A stretch of 64,000 nt of DNA from Kitasatospora sp. DSM 101779 (GCF_025655475.1 NZ_JAHTIK010000001.1:4304443-4368442), one strand, 5' to 3'; shown: positions 10,449 to 18,642, numbered from the stretch's first letter. Translations and numbers: made by a program. The notes: a model not told the origin generated them from the sequence alone.

Positions 10449-11639
10449 ATGCCCGCCCTCACCACCACGCCGCTCCCCGCGCCCGCCCCGGCACCGCCGC
10501 CGACTGCGGCCGAGCGGCCCGCCGACCACCGGAGCCCCGACCGGACGGGCGCGCCCGCGCGGCCCGGCCTCGGCCGGCTCGGGCCGAACTGGTACGCGGC
10601 GGTCATGGGCACCGCGATCGTCGCCACCGGCGCCACCGCCGTCCCGGTGGGCCCGCCCGGGCGGGCGGGCTTCGCGGCGGCCGTCTGGCTGGTCGCCGTG
10701 GCGGCGCTGGCGGCCGTCGTGGCGGCCCGGGCGGTGCAGCTGGTCCGGCACCCCGGCACGGTCCGTGCACAGCTGCTGGACGAGCCGGCGACCGCCGTCT
10801 TCCAGGGCTGTCCGCCGATGGCGCTGCTCGCGGTCGGGCACGCCACCCTGGTGGCGGGCGCCCCGGTGCTGGGCGACCGGGCCGCGGTCGCCGCCGACCT
10901 GGTGCTGTGGTGCGCCGGCACGCTGTACGCGGTCGCCGTCGCGTCGGGCATCCCGTTCCTGATGATCACGCGGCACCGGATCCCGGCCCGCGAGGCCAAT
11001 CCGACCTGGCTGCTGCCCGCGGTCGCCCCGCTGGTCGCCGCCTCCGCCGGCTCGGCGCTCGTCCCGCACCTGCCGGAGGCCTGGCGGCCGGCGCTGCTGT
11101 ACGCCGGCTGCGCGTTGTTCGGCGCCGGTCTGCTCGGTGTGGCGCTGGTGCTGCCGGTGGTCTTCGCCGGTCTGCTGCACGGGCGGCTCGCCCTGGTGCT
11201 GACCCCGTCGCTCTTCCTGGTCCTCGGCCCGCTCGGCCAGTCCGCCACCGCGGCGGGCGGGCTGGCGGACGCCGCCCGCACGGCCGCCCCGGCGCTCGCC
11301 GGGCCGGCCCGGGCGCTCTCGGTCCTGTACGGGGTGGCGGTGCTCGGCTTCGCCCTGCTGTGGCTCGTCCCGGCGGCCGCCGCGAACCTGCGGGCCCGGC
11401 GGGCCGGGATGCCGTTCGCGATGACCTGGTGGGCGTTCACCTTCCCGGTGGGCACCCTGGTGACCGGGGCGGCGGTGCTGGCCCGGCACACCGGCTTCGG
11501 CGGCTTCGCCGGGCTCTCCGCTGCCCTGTACGTTCTGCTGCTCGGCGCCTGGGCGGTGGCCGCCGCACGCACCGTCTCCGCCCTCCCGGCCACCCGGCGG
11601 GCGGCGGCCCGCCCGCCGGAGCCCGCGCGGAATCGCTGA
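10449..11639 (+). CDS. TDT/SLAC1-family anion transporter
   Basis: 396 aa. A ~45-residue Pro/Ala-rich cytosolic N-terminus is followed by about ten hydrophobic segments. The opening LGPNWYAAVMGTAIVATG and the late FAMTWWAFTFPVGTLVTG are hallmarks of the tellurite-resistance/dicarboxylate (TDT, SLAC1/TehA) family of plasma-membrane channels. Bacterial relatives move C4-dicarboxylates, sulfite or other small anions; the substrate here cannot be told. ATG at 10449 is the only start with normal coding bias; no strong ribosome-binding site was seen. It is divergent from the LysR gene, which probably controls it. Confidence 0.88.
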   Translation: MPALTTTPLPAPAPAPPPTAAERPADHRSPDRTGAPARPGLGRLGPNWYAAVMGTAIVATGATAVPVGPPGRAGFAAAVWLVAVAALAAVVAARAVQLVRHPGTVRAQLLDEPATAVFQGCPPMALLAVGHATLVAGAPVLGDRAAVAADLVLWCAGTLYAVAVASGIPFLMITRHRIPAREANPTWLLPAVAPLVAASAGSALVPHLPEAWRPALLYAGCALFGAGLLGVALVLPVVFAGLLHGRLALVLTPSLFLVLGPLGQSATAAGGLADAARTAAPALAGPARALSVLYGVAVLGFALLWLVPAAAANLRARRAGMPFAMTWWAFTFPVGTLVTGAAVLARHTGFGGFAGLSAALYVLLLGAWAVAAARTVSALPATRRAAARPPEPARNR

Positions 11640-12076
11640 ACGCCGCTCCGTGCGGTCCGTCGCGGCGCACGTCGACGGCGTGGCGGAACACATCCGGCGG
11701 CGAATTGCGGTTTCCCGTCGCGGCAATCCCGGGCGGCCGGGGCGGACGGCGGGAATCCGCCCGCAGATGCTCGGTGCACGAATCCCGCGACGGTCATTCC
11801 GAGGTATTCGGACAGGCGTCCGGAGGGCGGTGGCACGCGGTGCCACCCGACGGCTGCCGCCCAGGTCGGGGCGGCTCCGGCGGCGCCGCCGGCTTGATCG
11901 TGTGCACGATCCGGCGTCCGTCGGCCCGCTGACGCGGCAATTCCACACAGGGGGGGATCGGCCGTGTGGAGGGCTCACGGATGCCGAATGGACGTTTGGT
12001 GGGCACCGCACCCCGGCCGGACACCCGGATGTCCGGCGGACCGGAGATTCCCGTTCCGCGGCCCGGCCCGGAGACT
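11640..12076. other. Noncoding stretch after the TDT transporter
   Basis: About 440 bp with weak codon structure in all frames, lower GC than the genes beside it, and several short A/T-containing patches. I see no supported gene, RNA or repeat in it. Confidence 0.45.
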
Positions 12077-12146
12077 GCAAGTTCCTGCACTTGCGGAAAC
12101 CTGCAGGCGGTGGCCACTTGTGACTCGGCCGTCACGCTGTGAGGGT
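12077..12146 (+). promoter_or_regulatory. Orphan promoter with a GCAAGT-N6-ACTTGC palindrome
   Basis: A perfect 6-6-6 inverted repeat (GCAAGT, TCCTGC spacer, ACTTGC) sits at 12077-12094, with a further ACTTG half site at 12116-12120. Downstream, TTGTGA (12118-12123) and GAGGGT (12141-12146) are spaced 17 bp and resemble a Streptomyces vegetative promoter. A transcript from here would reach the strong terminator at 12355-12395. Both the promoter and the operator are visual calls. Confidence 0.45.
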
Positions 12147-12273
12147 GGAACCACGCCAGCCGTCCGGGCAACCGCAGCCCGAGGGACGGTGACTTGCTCT
12201 TCAGTGTGGGTGGTGGTGCGTCCGTGCCGCTGCCGCGGGGGGAAGAGCGCCGGCCGGGACGCCATGTGTGGTG

Positions 12274-12351
12274 ATGGCCCCCGGAACCGGACTCGGCGAG
12301 GCGTTGCTGCTCCGCCTCGCCGGAAGCGCCTTCGGCAACGGCGTGACATGA
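12274..12351 (+). CDS. Possible 25-aa peptide ORF (uncertain)
   Basis: ATG at 12274 opens a 25-codon frame whose third positions are mostly G or C (about 20 of 24), ending in SAFGNGVT. Its stop lies 3 bp before a very strong terminator. The ribosome-binding site is weak and the frame is short, so it may be chance, and the transcript could instead be a small RNA. It is listed because a promoter and terminator bracket it and no larger gene explains them. Confidence 0.25.
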   Translation: MAPGTGLGEALLLRLAGSAFGNGVT

Positions 12352-12354
12352 CGG

Positions 12355-12395
12355 GTCCCCCGGCCGGCGCGCTCCGTGCGCGCCGGCCGGGGGAC
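12355..12395 (+). terminator. Perfect 18-bp hairpin upstream of the first luxR
   Basis: GTCCCCCGGCCGGCGCGC with a 5-nt loop and an exact complement. It ends nothing annotated on either strand: the next plus-strand gene starts at 12491 and no minus-strand gene ends here. It therefore marks the end of an unrecognised plus-strand transcript or acts as a leader attenuator for the luxR gene. Confidence 0.8.
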
Positions 12396-12490
12396 GCGTC
12401 GAAACGGGGTACCGAATCCCTCCCGATCCGAACTTGTTGAGATCATGATCCGACAACACTGAGGGGAAAGTTCGGCAGGGAGACTTCCAG

Positions 12491-13465
12491 GTGGCTGCGG
12501 AACCGACGGACCGGAGCTCCGGACTGCCCGACGAGGCGGGACGCGGGCTCTACCTCGCCGTGCTCGCCCAGGGCGGCCGGATTCCGCTGTCCACCGTCCC
12601 CGAGCGGGACCGCGCCGCGGTCGACCAGCTCGTCCGGCTCGGCCTGCTGGTGCCCAACCCGATCGACGGCGCCTATGTGGCGGTCAGCCCGCGCGCGGTC
12701 GGCGAACGGATCGGCTCGGAGATGCGCTCCGCCGCCGCGGACCTGCTCTGGCGGGCCGAGCGCCTCCCCGCCGACCTCGACCCGCTCACCCGGGCGTACG
12801 ACTCGCTGCCCCGGCAGAGCGACGACCCGCAGCGCGCCACCTACGTCGACGGCCGAGAACGCATCCGCCACCGGATCGCCGAGCTCGTCTCCGACTGCAA
12901 GCAGGAGATGCTCACCGCCCAGCCCGGCCCCCGGCAGCCGGCCACCATCACCCTCGCCCGGCACCAGGACCTCGCCCTGGTGCAGCGCGGCGCCCGGATG
13001 CGCACCCTCTACCAGCCGCAGGTCCTCGCCGAGCCCTGGACGCTCGGCTACGCCGCCGAACTCACCGAGCAGGGTGCCGGACTGCGCGTCCTCGACGAGC
13101 CCTTCGAGCGGATGCTGATCATCGACCGGGCGGTCGCCGTCGTCCCCGCCGCCGACGACTACAGCCGCGCCGCCTTCATCTCCGACCCGGCGGCCGTCGC
13201 CTTCCTGGTCAAGACCTTCGAACGCGACTGGGCACGGGCCGACGTCGTCCAGTGGGCCGAGGTCGACGCACCCGCCGTCGCCGCCTCCGCCGCCAACCGG
13301 GTCGGCCGGCTGCTCGCCCAGGGGCTCACCCAGCGGGCCGTCGCCACCCGGCTCGGGCTCAGCGAGCGCACCGTCGCCGGGCACATCTCCCGACTGCGCG
13401 AGAAGTACGGCGCCCAGACGCTCTTCCAGCTCGGCTGGCTGATGCGGGGGAGCCGCCGTGACTGA
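12491..13465 (+). CDS. LuxR-type regulator with TrmB/PLD-like sensor region (paralogue 1)
   Basis: 324 aa, GTG start with GCAGGGAGAC upstream. Residues ~20-75 form a winged-helix-like segment (LYLAVLAQGGRIPL, LVRLGLLVPNP). Residues ~120-245 resemble the PLD-like effector part of TrmB-type regulators (RMRTLYQPQVL, LRVLDEPFERMLIIDRAVAVVPAAD, FERDW). The C-terminal ~55 residues are a LuxR HTH (LAQGLTQRAVATRLGLSERTVAGHISRLREKYG). It is probably a cytosolic DNA-binding protein. It is clearly paralogous to the next gene and to the one at 15765-16778. The signal sensed is unknown. Confidence 0.85.
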   Translation: MAAEPTDRSSGLPDEAGRGLYLAVLAQGGRIPLSTVPERDRAAVDQLVRLGLLVPNPIDGAYVAVSPRAVGERIGSEMRSAAADLLWRAERLPADLDPLTRAYDSLPRQSDDPQRATYVDGRERIRHRIAELVSDCKQEMLTAQPGPRQPATITLARHQDLALVQRGARMRTLYQPQVLAEPWTLGYAAELTEQGAGLRVLDEPFERMLIIDRAVAVVPAADDYSRAAFISDPAAVAFLVKTFERDWARADVVQWAEVDAPAVAASAANRVGRLLAQGLTQRAVATRLGLSERTVAGHISRLREKYGAQTLFQLGWLMRGSRRD

Positions 13466-13563
13466 CCGGGCCCACGCGGCACCGCCGCCCCTGACATGTC
13501 CTGTGACGTTTTCCGCCCGCGGACGCTCTATCTCCATGGGACGGTCACAGCAGGGAGAGCGGC

Positions 13564-14544
13564 ATGGCTGACGGCGGGACGGGAGCGCTCCCGAACGAGG
13601 AGGAACGGGCCCTCTACCGGGCCGTCCTGGCCCAGGGCGGCCGGGTGATGTTCCGCGACGCGCTGGCGGAGAACCCGGAGGCGGTGCTGCGGCTGGTCGA
13701 GCTGGGATTCCTGGTGCACCACGCGGAGGACGCCTCGCTCACCGCGGTGAACCCACGGACGGTCAGCGACCGGCTCAGCGCCGAACTTCGATCGGCCGGC
13801 ACCCGGATGCTGATCCGGGCCGAGCAGACGCCCGGCGCACTGGAGGACCTGGCCCAGGCCTACGACGCCACCCCGCCCAGGGTCGACCGCACCGGCGAGG
13901 TCCAGCACGTCCACGGTTTCGGCCAGATCCGGCACCGCATCCTGCAACTGGAGGCGGACGCCCGCGAGGAGGGGCTGGCGCTCCAGCCCGGCGGTGCCCG
14001 CCCGGCCGGGCACCTGGCGGCCGGCCGGGACCGCGCCCGGGCCTTCCTGGCCCGCGGCGCCGCGCTGCGCACGGTCTACCACCCGGGCGCGCGGCTGGAC
14101 GAGGCGACGGCCGACTACGCGGCCGAACTGACCGAGCTCGGGGCCCGGTTCCGCATCCTCGCCGAGCCCTTCACCCGGATGCTGATCTTCGACCGCCGGA
14201 TCGCGGTGCTCCCTGCCGCGGCCGATAACAGCAGCGCGGCCTTCGTGGAGGACCCGGCGGTGGTGGGCTACCTGGTCGGCGTCTTCGAACGCGACTGGGA
14301 GCGCGCGGAGCGGGTGCAGTGGCGCACCGCCCCGCAGGACGGCAACGGCCTCCCGGTGCACGAGCAGGTCGGCCGGCTGCTGGCCCAGGGGCTGACCCAG
14401 CGGACGGTCGCGAGCCGGCTGGGGCTCGGCGAGCGCACCGTGGCCGCCCACATCGCCCGGCTGCGCGAGCTGTACGGTGCCGAGACGCTCTTCCAGCTGG
14501 GCTGGCAGATGCGCGCCGACGCGGCCGAGGACCGGCCGGAGTGA
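13564..14544 (+). CDS. LuxR-type regulator with TrmB/PLD-like sensor region (paralogue 2)
   Basis: 326 aa, ATG with GGGAGAGCGGC upstream. It has the same architecture as the gene before it and is close in sequence, for example VGRLLAQGLTQRTVASRLGLG followed by ERTVAAHIARLRELYGAETL, AALRTVYHPGARL and FTRMLIFDRRIAVLPAA. Tandem duplication is the simplest origin. It has its own ~98-bp upstream region, so it may be transcribed separately. The C-terminal HTH is intact with no missing segment, so both copies should be functional regulators. Target genes are unknown. Confidence 0.85.
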   Translation: MADGGTGALPNEEERALYRAVLAQGGRVMFRDALAENPEAVLRLVELGFLVHHAEDASLTAVNPRTVSDRLSAELRSAGTRMLIRAEQTPGALEDLAQAYDATPPRVDRTGEVQHVHGFGQIRHRILQLEADAREEGLALQPGGARPAGHLAAGRDRARAFLARGAALRTVYHPGARLDEATADYAAELTELGARFRILAEPFTRMLIFDRRIAVLPAAADNSSAAFVEDPAVVGYLVGVFERDWERAERVQWRTAPQDGNGLPVHEQVGRLLAQGLTQRTVASRLGLGERTVAAHIARLRELYGAETLFQLGWQMRADAAEDRPE

Positions 14545-14551
14545 TGCGGCG

Positions 14552-15172
14552 TCAGCCGGTCGCGATCCCCGGGGACCAGTAGCCGAACGAGTCGCCCTTG
14601 GACTGCCGCGGCACCGGGAACTGCTCGCCGGGGGCCGTCCAGAAGCCCTCACGCAGCGACAGCGCCATGCCGGCCCAGTCCAGCGCGGTCTCCACGGTGT
14701 GCTGCAGGGCGTCCTGCGACCAGCCGTCGTCGAAGACCAGCGGCAGCACCGGCGCGACCTGCTCGATGGTGGCGATCAGCGGGTTGTGCGTGATCGCCTC
14801 GTCCACCAGCAGCACGATCGGCTTGCGCAGCGCCGAGGCCCAGCCCAGCTCCAGGCTGACACCGGCCGACAGCGGCGCGCCGACGTAGGCGAAGACCAGG
14901 TCCGCGGTCTGCAGCGCCCGGAAGTCGGAGGGCACCCGGGGCTCGGGGGCGCGTCCGGCGACCGTCCAGGCGTCGCTGTGGTGGGCGCTGTAGACGGCCG
15001 CGCCGCTGCGCAGCAGGGTCGTCCGCAGCGTGGTCAGCCGGGTGCGACTGGCCAGCGTCACCACGCTGTCGGCCGGGCCGGTGAGCCGCATCAGCGGTGC
15101 GGCCAGGAAGACCCGTGCGCGCCGGCCCTCGGAGGCCTGGGCGGTGCGGTGGCGCAGGTAGGGCTCACTCAT
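14552..15172 (-). CDS. Nucleoside 2-deoxyribosyltransferase-like protein
   Basis: 206 aa from ATG 15172. It has the Rossmann-like NDT fold pattern RVFLAAPLMR near the start, HHSDAWTVAG, then DFRALQTADLVFAYVGAPLSAGVSLELGWASAL. The Glu in SLELGWA corresponds to the catalytic glutamate region of nucleoside deoxyribosyltransferases. The family transfers or hydrolyses (deoxy)ribosyl groups, and many distant members are uncharacterised or act as nucleotide sensors. It faces luxR paralogue 2 tail to tail with a 7-bp gap and is divergent from the small exported peptide gene. A role in the same regulatory island is inferred from position only. Confidence 0.7.
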   Translation of the reverse strand: MSEPYLRHRTAQASEGRRARVFLAAPLMRLTGPADSVVTLASRTRLTTLRTTLLRSGAAVYSAHHSDAWTVAGRAPEPRVPSDFRALQTADLVFAYVGAPLSAGVSLELGWASALRKPIVLLVDEAITHNPLIATIEQVAPVLPLVFDDGWSQDALQHTVETALDWAGMALSLREGFWTAPGEQFPVPRQSKGDSFGYWSPGIATG

Positions 15173-15510
15173 GTCGACTCCGGGGATTGGCCGCTGGCTG
15201 GTCTGGCGTCCTGCGAGCGATTGGCGTCCGGGCTCGCCCCGAGGCGAGTTCCGCTGTGGTGTGGTCGGGGGCGGTGCCGTCGTGGCTGCTCGGGCGCCGC
15301 GGATGTGGTGTGACCGTGCTGATCGTCCAACGTTCGTGACCGACAAGTCCACCGGCACGTGGTGTCATATGGCTGCCTGGCAGCGAGATGACGCACCCGC
15401 GGGAATGCGCCGATCGTGACACCGAGCGTGCTCTTGCGGCATGATTTGGGCCAATGTTCGAGACTTCTCTATTCACTCGGTAGGCATTCCCAGAGGAGGG
15501 ATCGGTCGCA
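15173..15510. other. Divergent control region between the NDT-like gene and the peptide gene
   Basis: 338 bp with no supported gene. For the peptide gene, TTGGGC (15446-15451) and TATTCA (15470-15475) with an 18-bp spacer are a possible promoter about 35 bp before the start. The strong Shine-Dalgarno GAGGAGGG lies at 15493-15500. AT-rich patches occur around 15441-15485, consistent with a promoter. No clear operator palindrome was found. Confidence 0.4.
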
Positions 15511-15711
15511 ATGTCTCGTATGCGCCGGTTTGTTCGGCTTGCCGTCGTGCCAGTTGTCATGGGTGCGGCGATATTGACGGGTAGTAATCCGGCTGCGGCC
15601 GACAGCGCCTGGACACTCCGCAGCGTGCGCGCCGACCAGGCGACCGCGACGGAGACCGTGCAGGCCAGGGCGGGCTCGCTGTTGCTGCTGGACGACTCCG
15701 CCTGGACCTGA
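15511..15711 (+). CDS. Small exported peptide with terminal DSAWT repeats
   Basis: 66 aa, ATG at 15511 with a strong GAGGAGGG 10 bp upstream. Residues 1-30 are a textbook Sec signal (MSRMRRFVRLAVV start, hydrophobic core, NPAAA end). The predicted mature peptide of 36 residues starts with DSAWT (31-35) and ends with DSAWT (62-66) at the very C-terminus. The two copies use different codons (agc against tcc for Ser, aca against acc for Thr), so they are kept as protein sequence rather than as a recent DNA repeat. There is no Cys. It lies between two genes of a three-member LuxR family. A signalling or precursor peptide is the obvious idea but is unproven, and I recall no named family. Confidence 0.75.
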   Translation: MSRMRRFVRLAVVPVVMGAAILTGSNPAAADSAWTLRSVRADQATATETVQARAGSLLLLDDSAWT

Positions 15712-15731
15712 CGGGCGGCGAAGGTACTGCT

Positions 15732-15755
15732 CCCGGGCGGGACGGGGCGCCCGGG
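15732..15755. terminator. Bidirectional hairpin between peptide gene and luxR paralogue 3
   Basis: CCCGGGCG-N8-CGCCCGGG in the 53-bp gap between convergent stop codons. Confidence 0.7.
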
Positions 15756-15764
15756 GTCCGACCG

Positions 15765-16778
15765 TCAGCCGAAGTCTGCCTGGTCGGCCGGTGAATCCTT
15801 GGCCGAGCGGGCGAGCACCCAGCCGAGCTGGAAGAGCGACTCCACCTGGTAGTCCTCGCGCATCTCCGCGATGTGGCGGGCGAGCGTGCGCTCGCTGATG
15901 CCCAGACGCCGGGCGATGACGCGGTGATTGATTCCCTTGAGCATCAGATCGATGATCGTCTGCCGCAGCCGGGAAACCACCTGGGGTGGAACTGTCGGTG
16001 AGCCGTCAAAATCCAGGGCCCGACTCCAGTTCCGCTCGAAGACCTCCTCGATCAGGTAGCTGATGACGGCCTGATCGTGAATGAACGCGGCCAAGTTGAG
16101 ATCGTCGACCACCGGGATCACCGCAGTGCGCCGATCGATCACGATCAATCTGGTGTAGGGCTCGTCCAGGGTTCGGACCCGCCCGCCGGCCGTGGTTATC
16201 GAGGCGACATAGTCGCGGGTGGGCGCGTGATACCGGGTGCTCGGGTGGTAGATGGTCCGAATGGTGGCGCCGCGGCGCAGGGTTTCCAGATCCCGGGCGA
16301 TGACTCCGGCCAGCGCCTCCGGGGGGCGGGGGCCGCCCGGCTGGGCCGCCAGCATCTCCTCGGAGCAGCCGCTGACGAGCTGGCCCAGCCGCTGGTTTAT
16401 CAGCACTTTGCCGTGGACGTATTCGATGATCCCGCCCGCCTTGCGCGGGGTGCGGAAGTCCTCGGCGAGTTCCTGGAGATCGGCCGGCAGGGCCACCGCC
16501 CGCTGGAGCAGGTCGAGCGCCTTCCGCTGCCACAGGCTGGTCAGCCGGGCGGACAGCTGCTCGGGGTCGACGGCGACCAGCACCGCCGGGTCGTCGGTGT
16601 CCGGGACGAGCAGACCGATGTCGAGCAGCTCGTCCAGGGCCTTGCTGCCCTCCGGTGCCTCCTGCTCGGGGGAGACCCGGCCGTGCGACTTCAGGACGTT
16701 GCGGTAGAGCTGGCGGGCCTCGCTCGACAGGACGCCCAGCCCGCGTGGGGTGAGGCCCGGTTCGTCGGTCTCACTCAT
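15765..16778 (-). CDS. LuxR-type regulator with TrmB/PLD-like sensor region (paralogue 3)
   Basis: 337 aa if ATG 16778 is used. It has AAGGAG just upstream, which itself overlaps an alternative ATG at 16793. The architecture is the same as in the two regulators at 12.5-14.5 kb: an N-terminal LYRNVLKSHGRVSPE segment, a central ATIRTIYHPSTRY, RVRTLDEPYTRLIVIDRRTAVIPVVDD and FERNW, and the C-terminal HTH HRVIARRLGISERTLARHIAEMRE. It is more diverged than the tandem pair. It converges on the DSAWT peptide gene across a hairpin. The HTH is intact. A link to the peptide is inferred from adjacency and paralogy. Confidence 0.85.
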   Translation of the reverse strand: MSETDEPGLTPRGLGVLSSEARQLYRNVLKSHGRVSPEQEAPEGSKALDELLDIGLLVPDTDDPAVLVAVDPEQLSARLTSLWQRKALDLLQRAVALPADLQELAEDFRTPRKAGGIIEYVHGKVLINQRLGQLVSGCSEEMLAAQPGGPRPPEALAGVIARDLETLRRGATIRTIYHPSTRYHAPTRDYVASITTAGGRVRTLDEPYTRLIVIDRRTAVIPVVDDLNLAAFIHDQAVISYLIEEVFERNWSRALDFDGSPTVPPQVVSRLRQTIIDLMLKGINHRVIARRLGISERTLARHIAEMREDYQVESLFQLGWVLARSAKDSPADQADFG

Positions 16779-16988
16779 CAGGCTCCTTGCCATCGGTCAA
16801 ACCGGTGCGGCGCGGCCGGTACCGCTTCTCCGGGGATCATAGGCGCCCCGGAGCTGCGGGGAGCCCCCGCGCCGGACATTCCCACCACCCGCGCACGGCG
16901 GAGTACCGCACTGTCTCATCCGACAGCAGGCCGCCGGCACCCCCCGGGAGGAGGGAACCGGCGGCCCGGGCGGCCCCTGGGGGCCCGA

Positions 16989-17495
16989 TCAGCGCTTGGG
17001 ACGCCAGACCACCAGCGCACTGGACTGCTGGACCTGCTGGTACGGCACCAGGTCGCGGCGGTAGGACGCGTGCACCGCCGCCTCGCGCTGCTGGATGGCC
17101 GTGGCGGCACCGTCGAGGGCGTCCGCGAGCTCCGCGACCCGGGACTGGAGCGCGGCGACCTGGTTCTCCAGCTCGATGATCCGCTTGATGCCGGCCAGGT
17201 TGATGCCCTCGTCCTGGGAGAGCCGCTGGACCTCGCGCAGCTGCTGGATGTCCCGGGCCGAGTAGCGACGGCCCCGGCCGGCCGTGCGGTCGGGCGAGAC
17301 CAGGCCGAGCCGGTCGTACTGCCGCAGGGTCTGCGGGTGCAGGCCGGAGAGCTCCGCGGCCACCGAGATCACGTACACCGGGGTGTCCTCGGTCAGCACG
17401 TACTGCGGAGCCGGGGTACCGCGCGGCCGGCGCGGCACCGAGCCGGGCAGGCCCTCGCCGAGGCCGGGGCCGATCGGGCTGTCGGGGGTCGTCAT
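16989..17495 (-). CDS. hspR: Heat-shock repressor HspR
   Basis: 168 aa, MerR-type. The HTH YVISVAAELSGLHPQTLRQYDRLGLVSPDR and the RGRRYSARDIQQLREVQRLSQDEGINLAGIKRIIEL segment are diagnostic, followed by a coiled coil (QVAALQSRVAELADAL). HspR binds HAIR sites with DnaK as co-repressor and shuts off the dnaK operon and clpB. It is the last gene of the operon, 4 bp after dnaJ, so it autoregulates. Length is slightly above the usual ~150 aa because of a Pro/Gly-rich N-terminus. Confidence 0.96.
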   Translation of the reverse strand: MTTPDSPIGPGLGEGLPGSVPRRPRGTPAPQYVLTEDTPVYVISVAAELSGLHPQTLRQYDRLGLVSPDRTAGRGRRYSARDIQQLREVQRLSQDEGINLAGIKRIIELENQVAALQSRVAELADALDGAATAIQQREAAVHASYRRDLVPYQQVQQSSALVVWRPKR

Positions 17496-17499
17496 CTGG

Positions 17500-18642
17500 T
17501 CACGCTCCCTCCGCCGCCTGGAACAGGGCGGCTCGCGGGTCGTCCGAGGCGGTGGCCTCGCGGTACTGCTCCAGTGCGCTCAGCGCGTCTCCGGTGACGT
17601 GCTTGGGGACGACGACCTCGACGGTGACCAGCAGGTCGCCGCGGGTGCCGTCCTTGCGGGTGGCGCCCTTGCCCCGGGCCCGGAGGGTGAGGCCGTTGGC
17701 GCTGCCGGCCGGCAGCTTGAGCTTCACCGCGGGCCCGTTGAGGGTCGGGACCTCGATCGTCCCGCCGAGGGCCGCCTCGGGGAAGGTGACCGGCACGGTC
17801 ACGGTGAGGTTGTCGGCCTTGCGGCCGAACACCGGGTGGCCGTCCACGTGCACGGTGACGTAGAGGTCGCCCGGCTGGCCGCCGCGCTCGCCCTGGGCGC
17901 CCTTGCCCTTGAGGCGGATCCGCTGGCCGTCCTGCACCCCGGCCGGGATGCGCACCTGCATCGTCCGGGCCGAGGAGGCGCGGCCGCTGCCGTGGCACAC
18001 CGTGCACGGGTCGTCGACGATCATGCCGCGGCCCTTGCAGTCGCGGCACGGGTCGGAGAGCGCGAAGGCGCCCTGGCCGCGGCTGACGGTGCCCGCGCCG
18101 ACACAGGTCGGGCAGACCCGCGGGGTGGTGCCGGCCTTCGCGCCGGTGCCGGCGCAGGCGCGGCAAGGGGCCTGACTGGTCATCCGCAGCGGGACGGTCG
18201 CGCCGTCCACCGCCTCGACGAACGAGAGCGTCACCTCGGTCTCGACGTCGGCGCCGCGCCGCGGCTGTGCCTGCCGGCCGCCGCGGTTGAACAGGCCGCC
18301 GAAGACGTCGCCGATCCCGCCGCCGCCCCCGCCGGAGCCGGAGAACAGGTCACCGAAGTCGAAGTTGTAGTTGCCGCCGGCGCCGCCGGGACGGAACCCG
18401 CCGTTGCCGAACAGGCTGCGGGCCTCGTCGTACTCCTTGCGGCGCTTCTCGTCCGACAGGACGTCGTACGCCTCGGAGATGTCCTTGAACCGCTCCTCGG
18501 CCTTGGCGTCACCCTTGTTGGCGTCCGGGTGGAACTCGCGGGCCAGCTTGCGGTAGGTCTTCTTGATCTCGGCCGCGGTGGCGTCCTTGGGCACTCCGAG
18601 GACCTTGTAGTAGTCCTTCTCCACGTAGTCCTTGGTGCTCAT
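17500..18642 (-). CDS. dnaJ: Chaperone DnaJ
   Basis: 380 aa. The J-domain (DYYKVLGVPKDATAAEIKKTYRK with the HPD triad in REFHPDANKG) is followed by a Gly/Phe-rich linker (NGGFRPGGAGGNYNFDFG, then a Gly run). The zinc-binding domain has four CxxCxGxG-type repeats (CRACAGTG, CPTCVGAG, CRDCKGRG, CTVCHGSG), and a C-terminal substrate domain follows. It stimulates the ATPase of DnaK and delivers unfolded clients. It is the third gene of the HspR-controlled operon, preceded by a 90-bp gap containing a stable hairpin and followed by hspR after 4 bp. ATG 18642 fits the family start. Confidence 0.97.
   Translation of the reverse strand: MSTKDYVEKDYYKVLGVPKDATAAEIKKTYRKLAREFHPDANKGDAKAEERFKDISEAYDVLSDEKRRKEYDEARSLFGNGGFRPGGAGGNYNFDFGDLFSGSGGGGGGIGDVFGGLFNRGGRQAQPRRGADVETEVTLSFVEAVDGATVPLRMTSQAPCRACAGTGAKAGTTPRVCPTCVGAGTVSRGQGAFALSDPCRDCKGRGMIVDDPCTVCHGSGRASSARTMQVRIPAGVQDGQRIRLKGKGAQGERGGQPGDLYVTVHVDGHPVFGRKADNLTVTVPVTFPEAALGGTIEVPTLNGPAVKLKLPAGSANGLTLRARGKGATRKDGTRGDLLVTVEVVVPKHVTGDALSALEQYREATASDDPRAALFQAAEGA

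Noticed and set aside
12193..12270. TTG-started ~26-codon frame in the orphan transcript (contains SVGGGASVPLP)
   Set aside because: Only a weak ribosome site and no other support. The 25-codon frame at 12274 is a slightly better candidate and even that is uncertain.
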